A DNA stretch of 50,280 bases from Stentor coeruleus (lineage: Eukaryota; Ciliophora; Heterotrichea; Heterotrichida; Stentoridae), in NCBI GenBank assembly GCA_001970955.1, contig MPUH01000497.1, positions 1 through 50,280 on the forward strand, written 5' to 3'. Both the position numbers and the translations under genes were made by a program. Numbering within the stretch: position 1 is the first letter of the stretch; each line of letters opens with the position of its first letter. The notes under the pieces were generated by a model, which made no database searches, was not told where the DNA came from, and was given only the letters and a program-made list of their open reading frames with translations. Positions 42,185-50,280 of the stretch are shown here, piece after piece.

Positions 42185-42853
42185 TTAAACCTTAAGTACT
42201 TCAGAGCTTACAAATCGCCCATCAACACCCTGAGTAAAATCTTGGACTATAATAGTGTAAGTATTTTTTTTAACATTTTTATTTAGTAAAACCCCAACAC
42301 TTGTTCTATCTGTACGAACAAGATTATCATCATTAGTTTCAGAAGGATGTCTTCCTTCAAATATGCTAAACATATTCCCGATCTCAGAATTTTCTTTAGA
42401 GGAATAAATACAAAATGAAAAATATAAGTCTTGCATTATACAATAGAATGAAATCATTGTAAGGGTTATTAAGTCGAATGGATTTTTATCATAATATACA
42501 TAAGTTGTTGTTAATGCAGCTAACTCAGCAATCCATAAAAAGGAACATAAAACTAATGACTTATAGAAAAATTCAAAACTTTTCAAGTCAACCATTTTTC
42601 TTCTGAACAGAAACAGTATCTTGACAGCAAAAAAAGAACAAAGAGCAAAAAGTACTGAAACTAAATAAATCTTACTGATAATATGATGTATGGCTAAAAA
42701 ACTTAACCCTTCAGTCATCGAATAAAATACAGCAAGACCTAATGATACTAAGGTCTTGACAACTTGCACCCCAGGAACTATTTTACAAGCCATAGCAATG
42801 TGGAAACTAAATATATCTTACCAACAAAAACTTCTCCCAGGCTTATTAAGCAT
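42185..42853 (-). CDS. Four-TM protein, paralogue 1 of a tandem pair
   Basis: 217 residues after removing a 15-nt intron (42807-42821). An uninterrupted frame starts only at 42793, but splicing extends it to ATG 42851-42853 and adds MLNKPGRSFCCFHIA, which matches the start of the neighbour (LNKM...). Four hydrophobic segments carry GLSFLAIHHIISKIYLVSVLFALCSFFA, a charged loop (RRKMVDLKSFEFFYKS), LCSFLWIAELAAL and SFYCIMQDLYFSFCIYSS. The tail is cytosolic-looking and polar. The shared phrase FYCIxQDxYFSFCIYS marks the family; I do not know it from elsewhere. Possibly a ciliate-specific membrane protein. Confidence 0.78.
42807..42821 (-). other. 15-nt intron in four-TM paralogue 1
   Basis: Minus strand GTAAGATATATTTAG. 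It contains an in-frame TAG if retained. The intron splits a TG|T codon, the same place and phase as in paralogue 2. Confidence 0.8.
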
Positions 42854-43253
42854 TTTATTAGTATTTATGGTTCGAAATCATGTCTGGAACCCGTAGGTAA
42901 AGCCATTTAAAGTTATGGTTTAATATCAAAAGTCCACAACCTTACACTAAATTTTTAATTAGTCTACCCTAATCACATATTTTTATAACCTAAACCACAT
43001 CTAACCTTAAACCACTACAAATACTCATAATCCACTACAAATACCCTTAATCCGCTACAAATTTTCCTACTCCACAAAAACTAAAAATCTATGTGTTTAA
43101 GCCTAGACTCATACATTCCTTCATAAAATCAAGAAAAATCTCCCCAGCTTCCAATAAACAACCTATTTTAACCTAGTCTGACAAACTAGTATCTATCCTT
43201 TACCTATAACACCCACCAATTTACAAGCATATTTTATTACATTATCCTGATAA
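42854..43253. other. Spacer between the four-TM paralogues
   Basis: 400 bp, C-rich and G-poor on the plus strand. It contains a short imperfect repeat of CCACTACAAATAC-type units near 43010-43065. No gene. Confidence 0.5.
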
Positions 43254-44081
43254 TTATTTCCCTTCATTTTTCTCACTATCCTCTAAAGATAAATTCTGAT
43301 TAATCATCTCAGGACTATAAGCCCTTGGAGGTGATAAAGCATGGATTTTCGAATTATTTCTTTCTAAATTATCATCATAAATATCTTCAACTACTATATC
43401 ATTTTTTATAGGCACCGTATTAGTATCACTATGTATTTTATCTTGAGATAAGCATGTAAAATCATGAACTACTATAGACTCAGTCTTTGGAGGTATAGGT
43501 TTATCTACAGGTTCAGCAATTACTACAGAATTGTTATTATTTTGGACTACTAAACCAAATGAAGCTTCAAAAACCATATGAGTTCTAACTGTACGAAAAA
43601 GCCCACCACTTTCAGCGAGAACTTTACAAGAATATATACAAAATGAAAAGTAAAAATCTTGGGCAATACAGTAAAAGGTAGGAAATGCGAATTTTAATAA
43701 TTCTAATGGGTTATTATGGGTTGTAATAAGTATACCAACAAGCCCACAATATTCACACATCCAAAGAATAGAGCTTATGATTATGGATTTGTATAAACCT
43801 TCAAGTTTTTTCCAGTTTATAGACCTACTGTAAAGTAACATCAAAACTCCTATAGCGTATAATGAGCATATAGAAAATAATAAAAACACTATGTAGAGAA
43901 TACGGAATAAGTGATGAATAGCTATAAGGGACATACCTTGAGATGAATTGTATAGTAAAAATATTGTTAGGGCGAATATTGATCGGATGAATTGGATATA
44001 GGCTATAATTTTACACCCGGTAACCAAGTCTATGCTATATATAAGGTACCAATAACACATTTTGTTTAGAGTTGCTGGCAT
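43254..44081 (-). CDS. Four-TM protein, paralogue 2 of a tandem pair
   Basis: An uninterrupted 275-residue frame, but comparison with paralogue 1 shows a hidden in-frame 15-nt intron (44035-44049); the spliced product is about 270 residues. After splicing the N-terminus reads LNKMCYCIDLVTGCKII, which aligns residue by residue with FCCFHIAMACKIV of paralogue 1. Four hydrophobic segments include GMSLIAIHHLFRILYIVFLLFSICSLYA, SSILWMCEYCGLVGIL and TFYCIAQDFYFSFCIYSC. The C-terminal 120 residues are polar and longer than in paralogue 1, with an acidic stretch (VVEDIYDDNLE). Function unknown. Confidence 0.8.
   Translation of the reverse strand: MPATLNKMCYWYLIYSIDLVTGCKIIAYIQFIRSIFALTIFLLYNSSQGMSLIAIHHLFRILYIVFLLFSICSLYAIGVLMLLYSRSINWKKLEGLYKSIIISSILWMCEYCGLVGILITTHNNPLELLKFAFPTFYCIAQDFYFSFCIYSCKVLAESGGLFRTVRTHMVFEASFGLVVQNNNNSVVIAEPVDKPIPPKTESIVVHDFTCLSQDKIHSDTNTVPIKNDIVVEDIYDDNLERNNSKIHALSPPRAYSPEMINQNLSLEDSEKNEGK
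44035..44049 (-). other. Hidden in-frame 15-nt intron in four-TM paralogue 2
   Basis: Minus strand GTACCTTATATATAG. It has no stop, so the frame stays open if retained. Position and phase (TG|C) equal the required intron of paralogue 1, and it fits the local consensus. Confidence 0.75.
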
Positions 44082-44679
44082 TTTATTAAGTTACTAGATC
44101 AAGAATAGGAAATTTGATTATTTTATGATCATTTAATGTGATTTTTAAATCGATGATTGTAAGGCTTTTTTTGGAAGATGATTTTTAGGATTTCATGAGG
44201 TTAGGAGTTTAAAAGAATTAATAAAGGTTTTGTGATAAAAATTAAGTTCCATGGATTGAAGGTTTTGGCGAAGAATTTTTAGCTTTTTATTGGATTTTGT
44301 TAGGTGTGTGTGAGAATTTTGATAAATAGAGGAAATTGTTGTTGATTTTTATTGTAAATGATTATATTTAAAATTTTATAGTAAATTTAAGAAAATATAA
44401 TGCTTTAAGATAATAGGGTTACAATTTTTGAAGTATTTGAGTTTATTAGGACTGCATAAACTATTTTTTTTTAGAGGAATTTGTTGTATATGAGTTCAGT
44501 ATAAGAAAAAAATATTATATTATAAATTGCTTTTATATATACACATATACAAATAGTTTTTAAAATTGCCCATACTCTATTACTCTAGCTGAAATTAAAG
44601 CATTTTTTATACTTTATGACTACCTTGAGAAAATATTTTAAAACTAATCCTATAAAGAAGCTCTTATAAGCATTACTAA
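44082..44679. other. Spacer
   Basis: About 600 bp. The left 270 bp is G-rich on the plus strand (5' flank of the minus-strand gene). No gene seen. Confidence 0.5.
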
Positions 44680-45231
44680 TCAATAATACATGTCAAGATT
44701 GCATTCCATTTTATCTTCATCGGTATCACTACTCATTCTACGAGTAGTCAAAGGATGCTGATAATCTAATTTCAAATAGTTTTTCGATTTATAATTTACA
44801 ACTTTCAAAGATTTATCAATATCCAAAGGGCCTCTTGGTAATATTTTTCTAAACTTTAAAGGTCTTATCTTTATAGCTGTGTTAAGAAAATTGTTTTTGG
44901 GTTTTAAATCATTTTCCCTACTTCTAGTAAATGACATCATCCCTTTAGATTTTTCTTTCAAAGCTTTTTTGGACATGTCTTGAATTTTATCCCGGTTTTT
45001 CTTAACTACTTTCAGTGATTTTTCTATAATATTTTTGAAAGTTTCTAAGTCTGCTTCAGGTTTAATAAGATATTTACCTAAAGAATGTCTTTGAGAAAAA
45101 AGTCTATGGTCGCTTGGAGACATGTTGCTTTGAAATATATCTCTAAAGAGTCTTGGCATTTTAGAAGTCTTTGATGGAGAGAGAATATCTACTTCTGTAT
45201 CGACTGCACCTTTTATAGTGAAATAGCTCAT
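44680..45231 (-). CDS. Small basic protein, unknown
   Basis: A 183-residue protein starting MSYFTIKGAVDTEVD. It is Lys/Arg/Ser-rich, with a helical middle (ETFKNIIEKSLKVVKKNRDKI) and a short acidic C-terminus (DTDEDKMECNLDMYY). No membrane segment or known motif. Gene-like composition and a C-rich 5' flank on the coding strand support it. Confidence 0.65.
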   Translation of the reverse strand: MSYFTIKGAVDTEVDILSPSKTSKMPRLFRDIFQSNMSPSDHRLFSQRHSLGKYLIKPEADLETFKNIIEKSLKVVKKNRDKIQDMSKKALKEKSKGMMSFTRSRENDLKPKNNFLNTAIKIRPLKFRKILPRGPLDIDKSLKVVNYKSKNYLKLDYQHPLTTRRMSSDTDEDKMECNLDMYY

Positions 45232-45925
45232 TTATAACAGTTTTTATTTTGATTTATTTTAGCTTGGTTTTCAAGACATTAGTAAAAAATTAAACGTTAT
45301 TATTTGTTAGTTGCAGTCGGATTATAATTATGAAATATATAGTTTTGTTTATTTTTTTTGGATTAAGTTAAGGGATGTGTTCATAAACATAAAAATGTTA
45401 ATTTAAGTTATCCTTTCTTCTATAAACATGCTATTATTTTACATCAAGATTTGATCTATTATCTATTCGTTAAATAGGGTTAAAATATATAAAACAATAA
45501 TTACAAAAAGCATATCTCCCACTATTGACTTTCCTTTAATTATTATCACAACTCATGTTCAAATCATAAATCTTAAATCATACTAAAACACTAACACCAA
45601 ACACATAAAATACTAATCGAAAAAAAAAAAATATTCTCTACAACTAATAGTTATAAACTATATATAAACATTCAAAAAATCTAATCAAAATATTTTATCC
45701 TCTCAAAATCTTATCCCAACCATCTTCTACTTAACCCCTACCTCCCAATTACAAATTCCTCAAACCATAATTCTTCCACTTCCAAAAACCCCCTTTCCGC
45801 ATTGCACTTCACTTATAAACTCATACCTAAACCAACCCCTACAATAAAAACTTTCTTATTTAAAATATAAAATCATTTAAATATCGTAAATACACTGGCG
45901 TATATTATATAAGAAATAAGAAAAA
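45232..45925. other. Divergent intergenic region upstream of MOK
   Basis: About 690 bp. The plus-strand segment 45661-45840 contains only two G among 180 bases and is rich in C, the strongest case of the skew seen upstream of genes here. No gene. Confidence 0.55.
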
Positions 45926-47083
45926 ATGCATAGTAACTCCTAAACAGAGTATAGGCTGATTTCAAAAAAAGGTGAAGGGACTTTCAGTGAAGTCCTCAAA
46001 GCCCAAAGCATAAAAACAGGAAAGTTTGTAGCTATAAAGTGCATGAAAAACCATTTTAACAACATCGAGCAGGTTAACAATTTACGTGAAATCCAAGCTT
46101 TACGTCGCTTATCCCCACATCCTCATATAGTAAAACTCTTAGAAGTTTTATAGTAATTTCTATATAGTGATGAACCTACTGGTCGTTTAGCTTTAGTTTT
46201 TGAGCTTATGGAACTGAATATGTATGAGTGGATTAGAGGTAGGAAAAATTATCTGCCTGAAGCAAAAATTAAGAATTATATTTATCAGCTTTTAAAATCC
46301 ATTGACCATATGCATTCAAACGGGATCTTCCATAGAGACATAAAACCAGAAAACGTTTTGTTAGTGGAAGACAATCTTAAACTTGCAGATTTTGGGTCTT
46401 GTAGAGGAATACATTCAAAACAACCTTTTACTGAGTATATATCAACAAGGTGGTATCGATCTCCAGAATGTTTGCTAACGGATGGATATTACAATTACAA
46501 AATGGATATTTGGGGTGTTGGATGTGTATTTTTCGAAGTTTCAGCTTTATTCCCTCTTTTTCCAGGAAAAAACGAGCTGGACCAAATCAACAAAATCCAC
46601 AACATCCTCGGTACACCCCCTCAGCGTATTCTTGAAGATTTCCGCTCCCATGCGTCTCATATGGAAATCAATTTCCCCCCTAAAGAAGGAACAGGTATTG
46701 AAAAACTCATAATGCATATAAGTGAAGATGCAAGAGATCTTATAAGTAAAATGCTAACTTATAACCATGAAGAACGAATTACAAGTAAAGAAGCTTTAGC
46801 CCATCCATACTTTCGAGATATGAATGAAGAATATTCAAAAAGAATCCCAAGCCCAAGCATAAAATCACATCTTGCAGACAGTGCTGCAGGGGAAAAATCT
46901 AAAGAGGAAAAAGGTCAGAAAAGATTTTTGCCGCTGATATCAAAAAATCCTAATTCTAAAAACCCAAGTTTTGCAAAGATTTCTATGAGTATTGAGAACA
47001 AAACCTTGATACCGAAGAATTTTGCTTTGTCGATCAAAAACCCAACTCAGTATGTACAGAAAAACTATAAATCGTATTATTGA
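45926..47083 (+). CDS. MOK: MOK-type (MAK/MOK family) protein kinase
   Basis: Two 15-nt introns (45933-45947, 46153-46167) hide the N-terminal lobe; spliced, the protein has about 375 residues. Motifs: glycine loop GEGTFSEV, ATP-binding lysine in FVAIKCMK, QVNNLREIQALRRLSPHP, catalytic loop HRDIKPENVLL, DFG in LADFGSC, activation-loop TEY in QPFTEYISTRWYRSPE, and ELDQINKIHNILGTPPQ. The QVNNLREIQALRRL and DFGSCR..HSKQP phrases are typical of MOK within the MAK/ICK/MOK group, which regulates cilium length and ciliary transport in other eukaryotes. All catalytic residues are present. A 90-residue basic tail follows the kinase domain. The first exon is only MH plus one base. Confidence 0.93.
45933..45947 (+). 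other. 15-nt intron 1 of MOK
   Basis: GTAACTCCTAAACAG. It contains an in-frame TAA; removal joins MH to KYRLISKKGEGTFSEV. Confidence 0.9.
46153..46167 (+). other. 15-nt intron 2 of MOK
   Basis: GTAATTTCTATATAG. It contains stops; removal joins KLLEVLY to DEPTGRLALVFELM. Confidence 0.93.
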
Positions 47084-47102
47084 GATAAAAGCATTTTATT
47101 AG

Positions 47103-47690
47103 TTAACCGAATTTTAATAATTCTATATAATTAGCTTCAGTACAGATTACAAATTTTAGTTTCCATTGAGCAAGTCTTTGATTCATACTTGGGAGAATAT
47201 TTTCCATATGTTTTTTTACTAATTCTAGTTTTACAGCATCATGACTAAGACCTTTATCTCTTTTCTTTTTTGTAATTTTCCCGTTTTTATATATAAGGAG
47301 AATTTGTATTAAAAGTCCAAGGATCATGAGGACAAATCCTAAATAAACAAGACTTTCTGTTTTTATGTAGTAGTAATCAAGGAGGAATAATAAAAAAAAA
47401 CTTAACATAAAAGCTGAGGATAAATAAATCCATCTTCTTGCCCCAGTGTCTGGTTTGAGTTCATGGATTTTATTGCCAGATAATTGGATTTCATTGTTTT
47501 GGAGAAGACTAAGGTTGATTTTGGATAAAGTTGAGTTTATAACTTGCATTGTCACTCCACAAGCTTGGAGAAGTTTAATAAGAGTTGCTCGAGAGTTTTC
47601 TTCAAGTGAATAACATATGTCGTGGTCTAGGAAAAATTTCGCCCTGTCTATTTCGTGATCTAAGACTTCACTACTTTCATGACTTACCAT
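47103..47690 (-). CDS. Two-TM protein, unknown
   Basis: About 195 residues from ATG 47690. Residues about 1-85 are soluble and helical (DHEIDRAKFFLDHD; TLIKLLQACGVTMQVINSTL), followed by two hydrophobic segments forming a hairpin (WIYLSSAFMLSFFLLFLLDYYY; LVYLGFVLMILGLLIQILLIY) and a basic C-terminus (KNGKITKKKRDKG). The paired-helix layout is like that of the MCU pore subunit, but the DIME-type motif is absent, so I do not assign it. It converges on MOK with only 19 bp between the stop codons. Confidence 0.72.
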   Translation of the reverse strand: MVSHESSEVLDHEIDRAKFFLDHDICYSLEENSRATLIKLLQACGVTMQVINSTLSKINLSLLQNNEIQLSGNKIHELKPDTGARRWIYLSSAFMLSFFLLFLLDYYYIKTESLVYLGFVLMILGLLIQILLIYKNGKITKKKRDKGLSHDAVKLELVKKHMENILPSMNQRLAQWKLKFVICTEANYIELLKFG

Positions 47691-48110
47691 TGCCAATTTT
47701 TATATAGAGAGAATGTGATTTGGGATGTGAGGAATTTAGCAGTTTGTGACTTTAGATGTTAAGAGTAGTTTTAGGATTTTTTTTAGATGGTTGATATAAT
47801 TAGATAATAATTCAAATGCAGTTTGATGAATATTTTTATGGTTATTGGTGGTGGTATTGTATGTAATAATTTGTGAAATCAGTTTGGGATATTGATTATA
47901 GAAATATTTCCCCATAATCTCCCAACAATATTTTAAACCAGCATTTTTAATCATCAAGTAAATTCATCTATATCTACAAGCTTTGCATCTTACATCAAAT
48001 CTTCTTCTTCCCAAATCTCTTAAATAAAATAATTTCAATATTCAACCACAAAACTATAAATCTTTTAAATCAAACAATCAAATACAAACTTAATTAAATT
48101 TAAAATTCAA
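47691..48110. other. Spacer
   Basis: G-rich left part and C-rich right part on the plus strand. A 72-residue open stretch (about 47736-47954, minus) is low-complexity and I do not accept it as a gene. Confidence 0.45.
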
Positions 48111-48959
48111 TTACAAGTTAATAGAATTGATAGCCAGTGGTGAAAATTCATGAAACTTAATAAAATCCTGGTTAGAACCCCTCTGGGTATTTGCTTCTGA
48201 TATAAACCAATCAACTAACATCATAACCTGAGTTTTTTCTTTTTTATTCGCCATAACCAACACTTTAAATAATTGCTCTTTTGTCAACCCAGAGCCAAAA
48301 TCATACTGAATACAACAAAAAAAAACTAAATATTCCTTACATAGCATTTTCTGAACCAAAAAACGTTTTTGCACTTTTTTATCATATCTTTTAAGAGAAA
48401 ATATATTAAAAGCACTGACCTTTTGAGCAGATACCATGCTTTTAAAAAATCCTTGAACATTTATCCAAACTTTATTAGGTAAAGAGTCAAGTAACAAAGA
48501 ATAAAAAGATTGATCACAAAGACAACAATCAAACCAGAATTGCTTTAATGCAGCAATATGTAATAAAGATTTGTTTTCTAATTTACACCATGAGGTTGGT
48601 GTATATTGAGAAATGAGCTTTTCGAATATTGATTCTACTGTTTCACGAAGGTCGATATTTTTGCTATAGACTGATTTTATTAAGGATTTGTTTATTGATT
48701 CATTATCATCTGCGATAGATTTAGTTTCTCCAAAAATATTATACGGAACACTAGCACAACGATGGACTCTTACTCTCTTGCTTGATGACCTTCCATCAAA
48801 TATCATTCTCCATAAAGCTGCATATTTCGCTGATTCTTTTTGGATTAGGTGAAGGATTTCTTCATCAGATTTCCCTGAGATTTTTTCGAGATCCTCAAGG
48901 ACTTTTTGATATGATTTGCTGAGGCTATACCCTTCAAACGATGGCATATTTTTAAGCAT
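48111..48959 (-). CDS. Hypothetical protein
   Basis: 282 residues, starting MLKNMPSFEGYSLSKSYQ. It is mostly helical, with several cysteines (FDCCLCDQSF, LVFFCCIQYDFG) and a possible hydrophobic patch but no clear membrane helix. The phrase KSLLHIAALKQFWFDCC is faintly ankyrin-like, without repeats around it. The phrase GLTKEQLFKVLVMANKKEKTQVMMLVDWFI could be an EF-hand-like helix pair without calcium ligands. I do not recognise the family. Confidence 0.65.
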   Translation of the reverse strand: MLKNMPSFEGYSLSKSYQKVLEDLEKISGKSDEEILHLIQKESAKYAALWRMIFDGRSSSKRVRVHRCASVPYNIFGETKSIADDNESINKSLIKSVYSKNIDLRETVESIFEKLISQYTPTSWCKLENKSLLHIAALKQFWFDCCLCDQSFYSLLLDSLPNKVWINVQGFFKSMVSAQKVSAFNIFSLKRYDKKVQKRFLVQKMLCKEYLVFFCCIQYDFGSGLTKEQLFKVLVMANKKEKTQVMMLVDWFISEANTQRGSNQDFIKFHEFSPLAINSINL

Positions 48960-49864
48960 TTTTACTTATACGATATGCTTAGAGAGTTGTATTTTAAAGA
49001 AGTGGTTGATTTTATTAGAAAATGGGATTTCAAACTGTTAGGATATAGTTTTGATAGGTTTTTGAAGAGTTTGTTAAAGAAAACTCAGGATAATAATAGG
49101 AAATTATAGATGATTAGATTTTTTAAATGAGGATTTGATGTTTTTGTGTTTTTGTATGTAGGATTTAGTTATTATTTGTTTAGTTGAGATTAGGTGTATT
49201 ATTGAATTAATATGATGTTGTAGTTTTGAAAGTTGTTGTAAATATATAATATAGTAATAATGTTGAATATATTTTATATTATAGATAATGTTTAAAATGC
49301 AGAGTATAAATACGATTTTTTAATATTAAATAACAGTTAGTTTAGTTGATATTGGCATTTTTAGGATGATGATATCAGAAGGTTGATGCATTAAAAAAAT
49401 AAGTCTAGGGTTATTTTATAAAAAATCAGTTAATTTGTCAATGCTATTATATACTAATCAAGTCTTTTTGCTAAAATATTTTATGTTTAATATACTAATC
49501 AAGTCTTTTTGCTAAAATATTTTATGTTTAAATATCATAATATTTATATATATAATTAAAAACTTAAATTGAGTATTTATAAATTTATTCCCATGATCAA
49601 AAACATTATTTTTATCTTTACAGGTATTTTTTTGCTTACTATTACTTAACCTCAACTTTTTTCAAAAAACTAAACTATTAAGTTCACAATATTTATAAAA
49701 TATATATATAATGTTATCCTAAAATCAATATATTATAATAATCATAACCAAAAAAAGTAAATATTCATTTGAATCTAAGTATTTAATAACCAAAACACAA
49801 ATTTCACTTGATATTTTATAGTAATTTACTCTAGTACTATCTAGTTTTTTAAATTCCACATAAT
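48960..49864. other. Divergent intergenic region
   Basis: About 0.9 kb. 48961-49080 is G-rich (only 5 C) and the right half becomes C-rich before the gene at 49865. Contains one 41-nt tandem duplication. No gene. Confidence 0.55.
49450..49531. repeat. 41-nt tandem duplication without N
   Basis: Identical copies at 49450-49490 and 49491-49531 in non-coding DNA. Confidence 0.88.
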
Positions 49865-50280
49865 ATGGAAACACAAACATACTCACGTCCACTTAATGTT
49901 ACTATGCTTATCAGAGAAATGAACAGCTATGAAAAAAAGCCTAAAAATGTGCACAGAAAACCTAAAGTTTTTCCTTACCTTGAAAAATATCACAATAATT
50001 CTTCACCTAAAGATAACAATTTTTCCTTATCACCAAGCAATTTGGCAAATTTTTATATGAAAGTATCAAAAAACAAATACAAAAGCGGTTATAGTCATAC
50101 TAAAACATTTGATTATGATAATTCCAAGCTCTCAAGTGCAAAATTTATTGAAAAAGTCAGAAATGAGGTTGACTCTGATAATGATTTTAAACAACAGAAA
50201 CATGTCCGTTCAAGTACAGAAATGTTTCAGAGCTCGAAAAATCATAGAAAAAATATGCAGTTAAATGGAGTAGGTANTTT
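49865..50280 (+). CDS. Hypothetical protein, 5' part (runs off the right edge)
   Basis: An ATG at 49865 opens a frame of at least 137 residues that is still open at the window end: METQTYSRPLNVTMLIREMN, then a Ser/Lys/Asn-rich polar sequence (KDNNFSLSPSNLANFYMKVSK). It looks like a disordered basic protein similar in style to others here. An N at 50277 follows GTA, so a contig join or an intron may begin there. Function cannot be inferred. Confidence 0.6.
   Translation, partial: METQTYSRPLNVTMLIREMNSYEKKPKNVHRKPKVFPYLEKYHNNSSPKDNNFSLSPSNLANFYMKVSKNKYKSGYSHTKTFDYDNSKLSSAKFIEKVRNEVDSDNDFKQQKHVRSSTEMFQSSKNHRKNMQLNGVGX

Noticed and set aside
47103..47690. MCU-like calcium uniporter
   Set aside because: Two paired helices are present but no DIME-type acidic motif lies between them.
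47736..47954. 72-residue open stretch on the minus strand
   Set aside because: Low-complexity Asn/Thr/Leu sequence within a skewed spacer; no similarity.
1..50280. CRISPR arrays, tRNA, rRNA, telomere repeats, bacterial operons
   Set aside because: None seen by eye. The direct repeats are all two-copy joins or coding repeats, and gene structure is eukaryotic.

Overview
The window looks like macronuclear DNA of a heterotrich ciliate, most probably Stentor (inferred from sequence, no database search). It is very AT-rich and gene-dense. TAA, TAG and TGA all end genes, so the code is standard. Several genes are interrupted by 15- or 16-nt introns (GTA...TA-WWY-AG), a size known from Stentor. About 25 genes are supported; most lie on the minus strand.

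Layout. 1-3.1 kb: two tandem pepsin-like aspartyl protease genes (the left one runs off the window). 3.7-4.3 kb: 20S proteasome beta-4 subunit (PSMB2). 4.6-8.3 kb: a long coiled-coil gene, cut in two by a 68-nt duplication. 8.5-11 kb: COPII coat protein Sec24. 11.1-14.7 kb: a DUF2804 protein, a four-TM protein, a two-EF-hand protein and a CCDC57-like coiled coil. 15-17 kb: LRR plus coiled-coil protein. 17.4 kb: a possible decayed LINE reverse transcriptase fragment. 18-20.2 kb: a small unknown gene and an SLC25A38-type mitochondrial carrier. 20.3-30.3 kb: two large divergently transcribed paralogues joining WD40 propellers, an ankyrin-like stretch, a six-TM TRP-like channel and a C-terminal coiled coil. 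30.5-34.7 kb: a coiled-coil protein and a large disordered protein. 36.5-40.6 kb: uridine kinase and a KDM6/UTX-type JmjC demethylase. 40.9-45.2 kb: small unknown proteins and a tandem pair of four-TM paralogues. 45.9-49 kb: MOK kinase, a two-TM protein and an unknown protein. A further gene starts at 49.9 kb and leaves the window.

The genes do not form one pathway. They are a typical mix of housekeeping (proteasome, COPII, uridine salvage, mitochondrial glycine/haem), cilium or cortex candidates (MOK, CCDC57-like, LRR-coiled-coil, EF-hand) and lineage-specific membrane proteins. The most unusual item is the WD40-ankyrin-TRP-like channel pair.

Two cautions. First, six single-N positions are each flanked by a 58-138 nt direct repeat, and four similar tandem duplications have no N. 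Most are probably unmerged contig overlaps, and they break or lengthen several genes. Second, some 15-nt introns are in frame and contain no stop, so uninterrupted reading frames can still hide introns. Two paralogue comparisons here reveal such cases.
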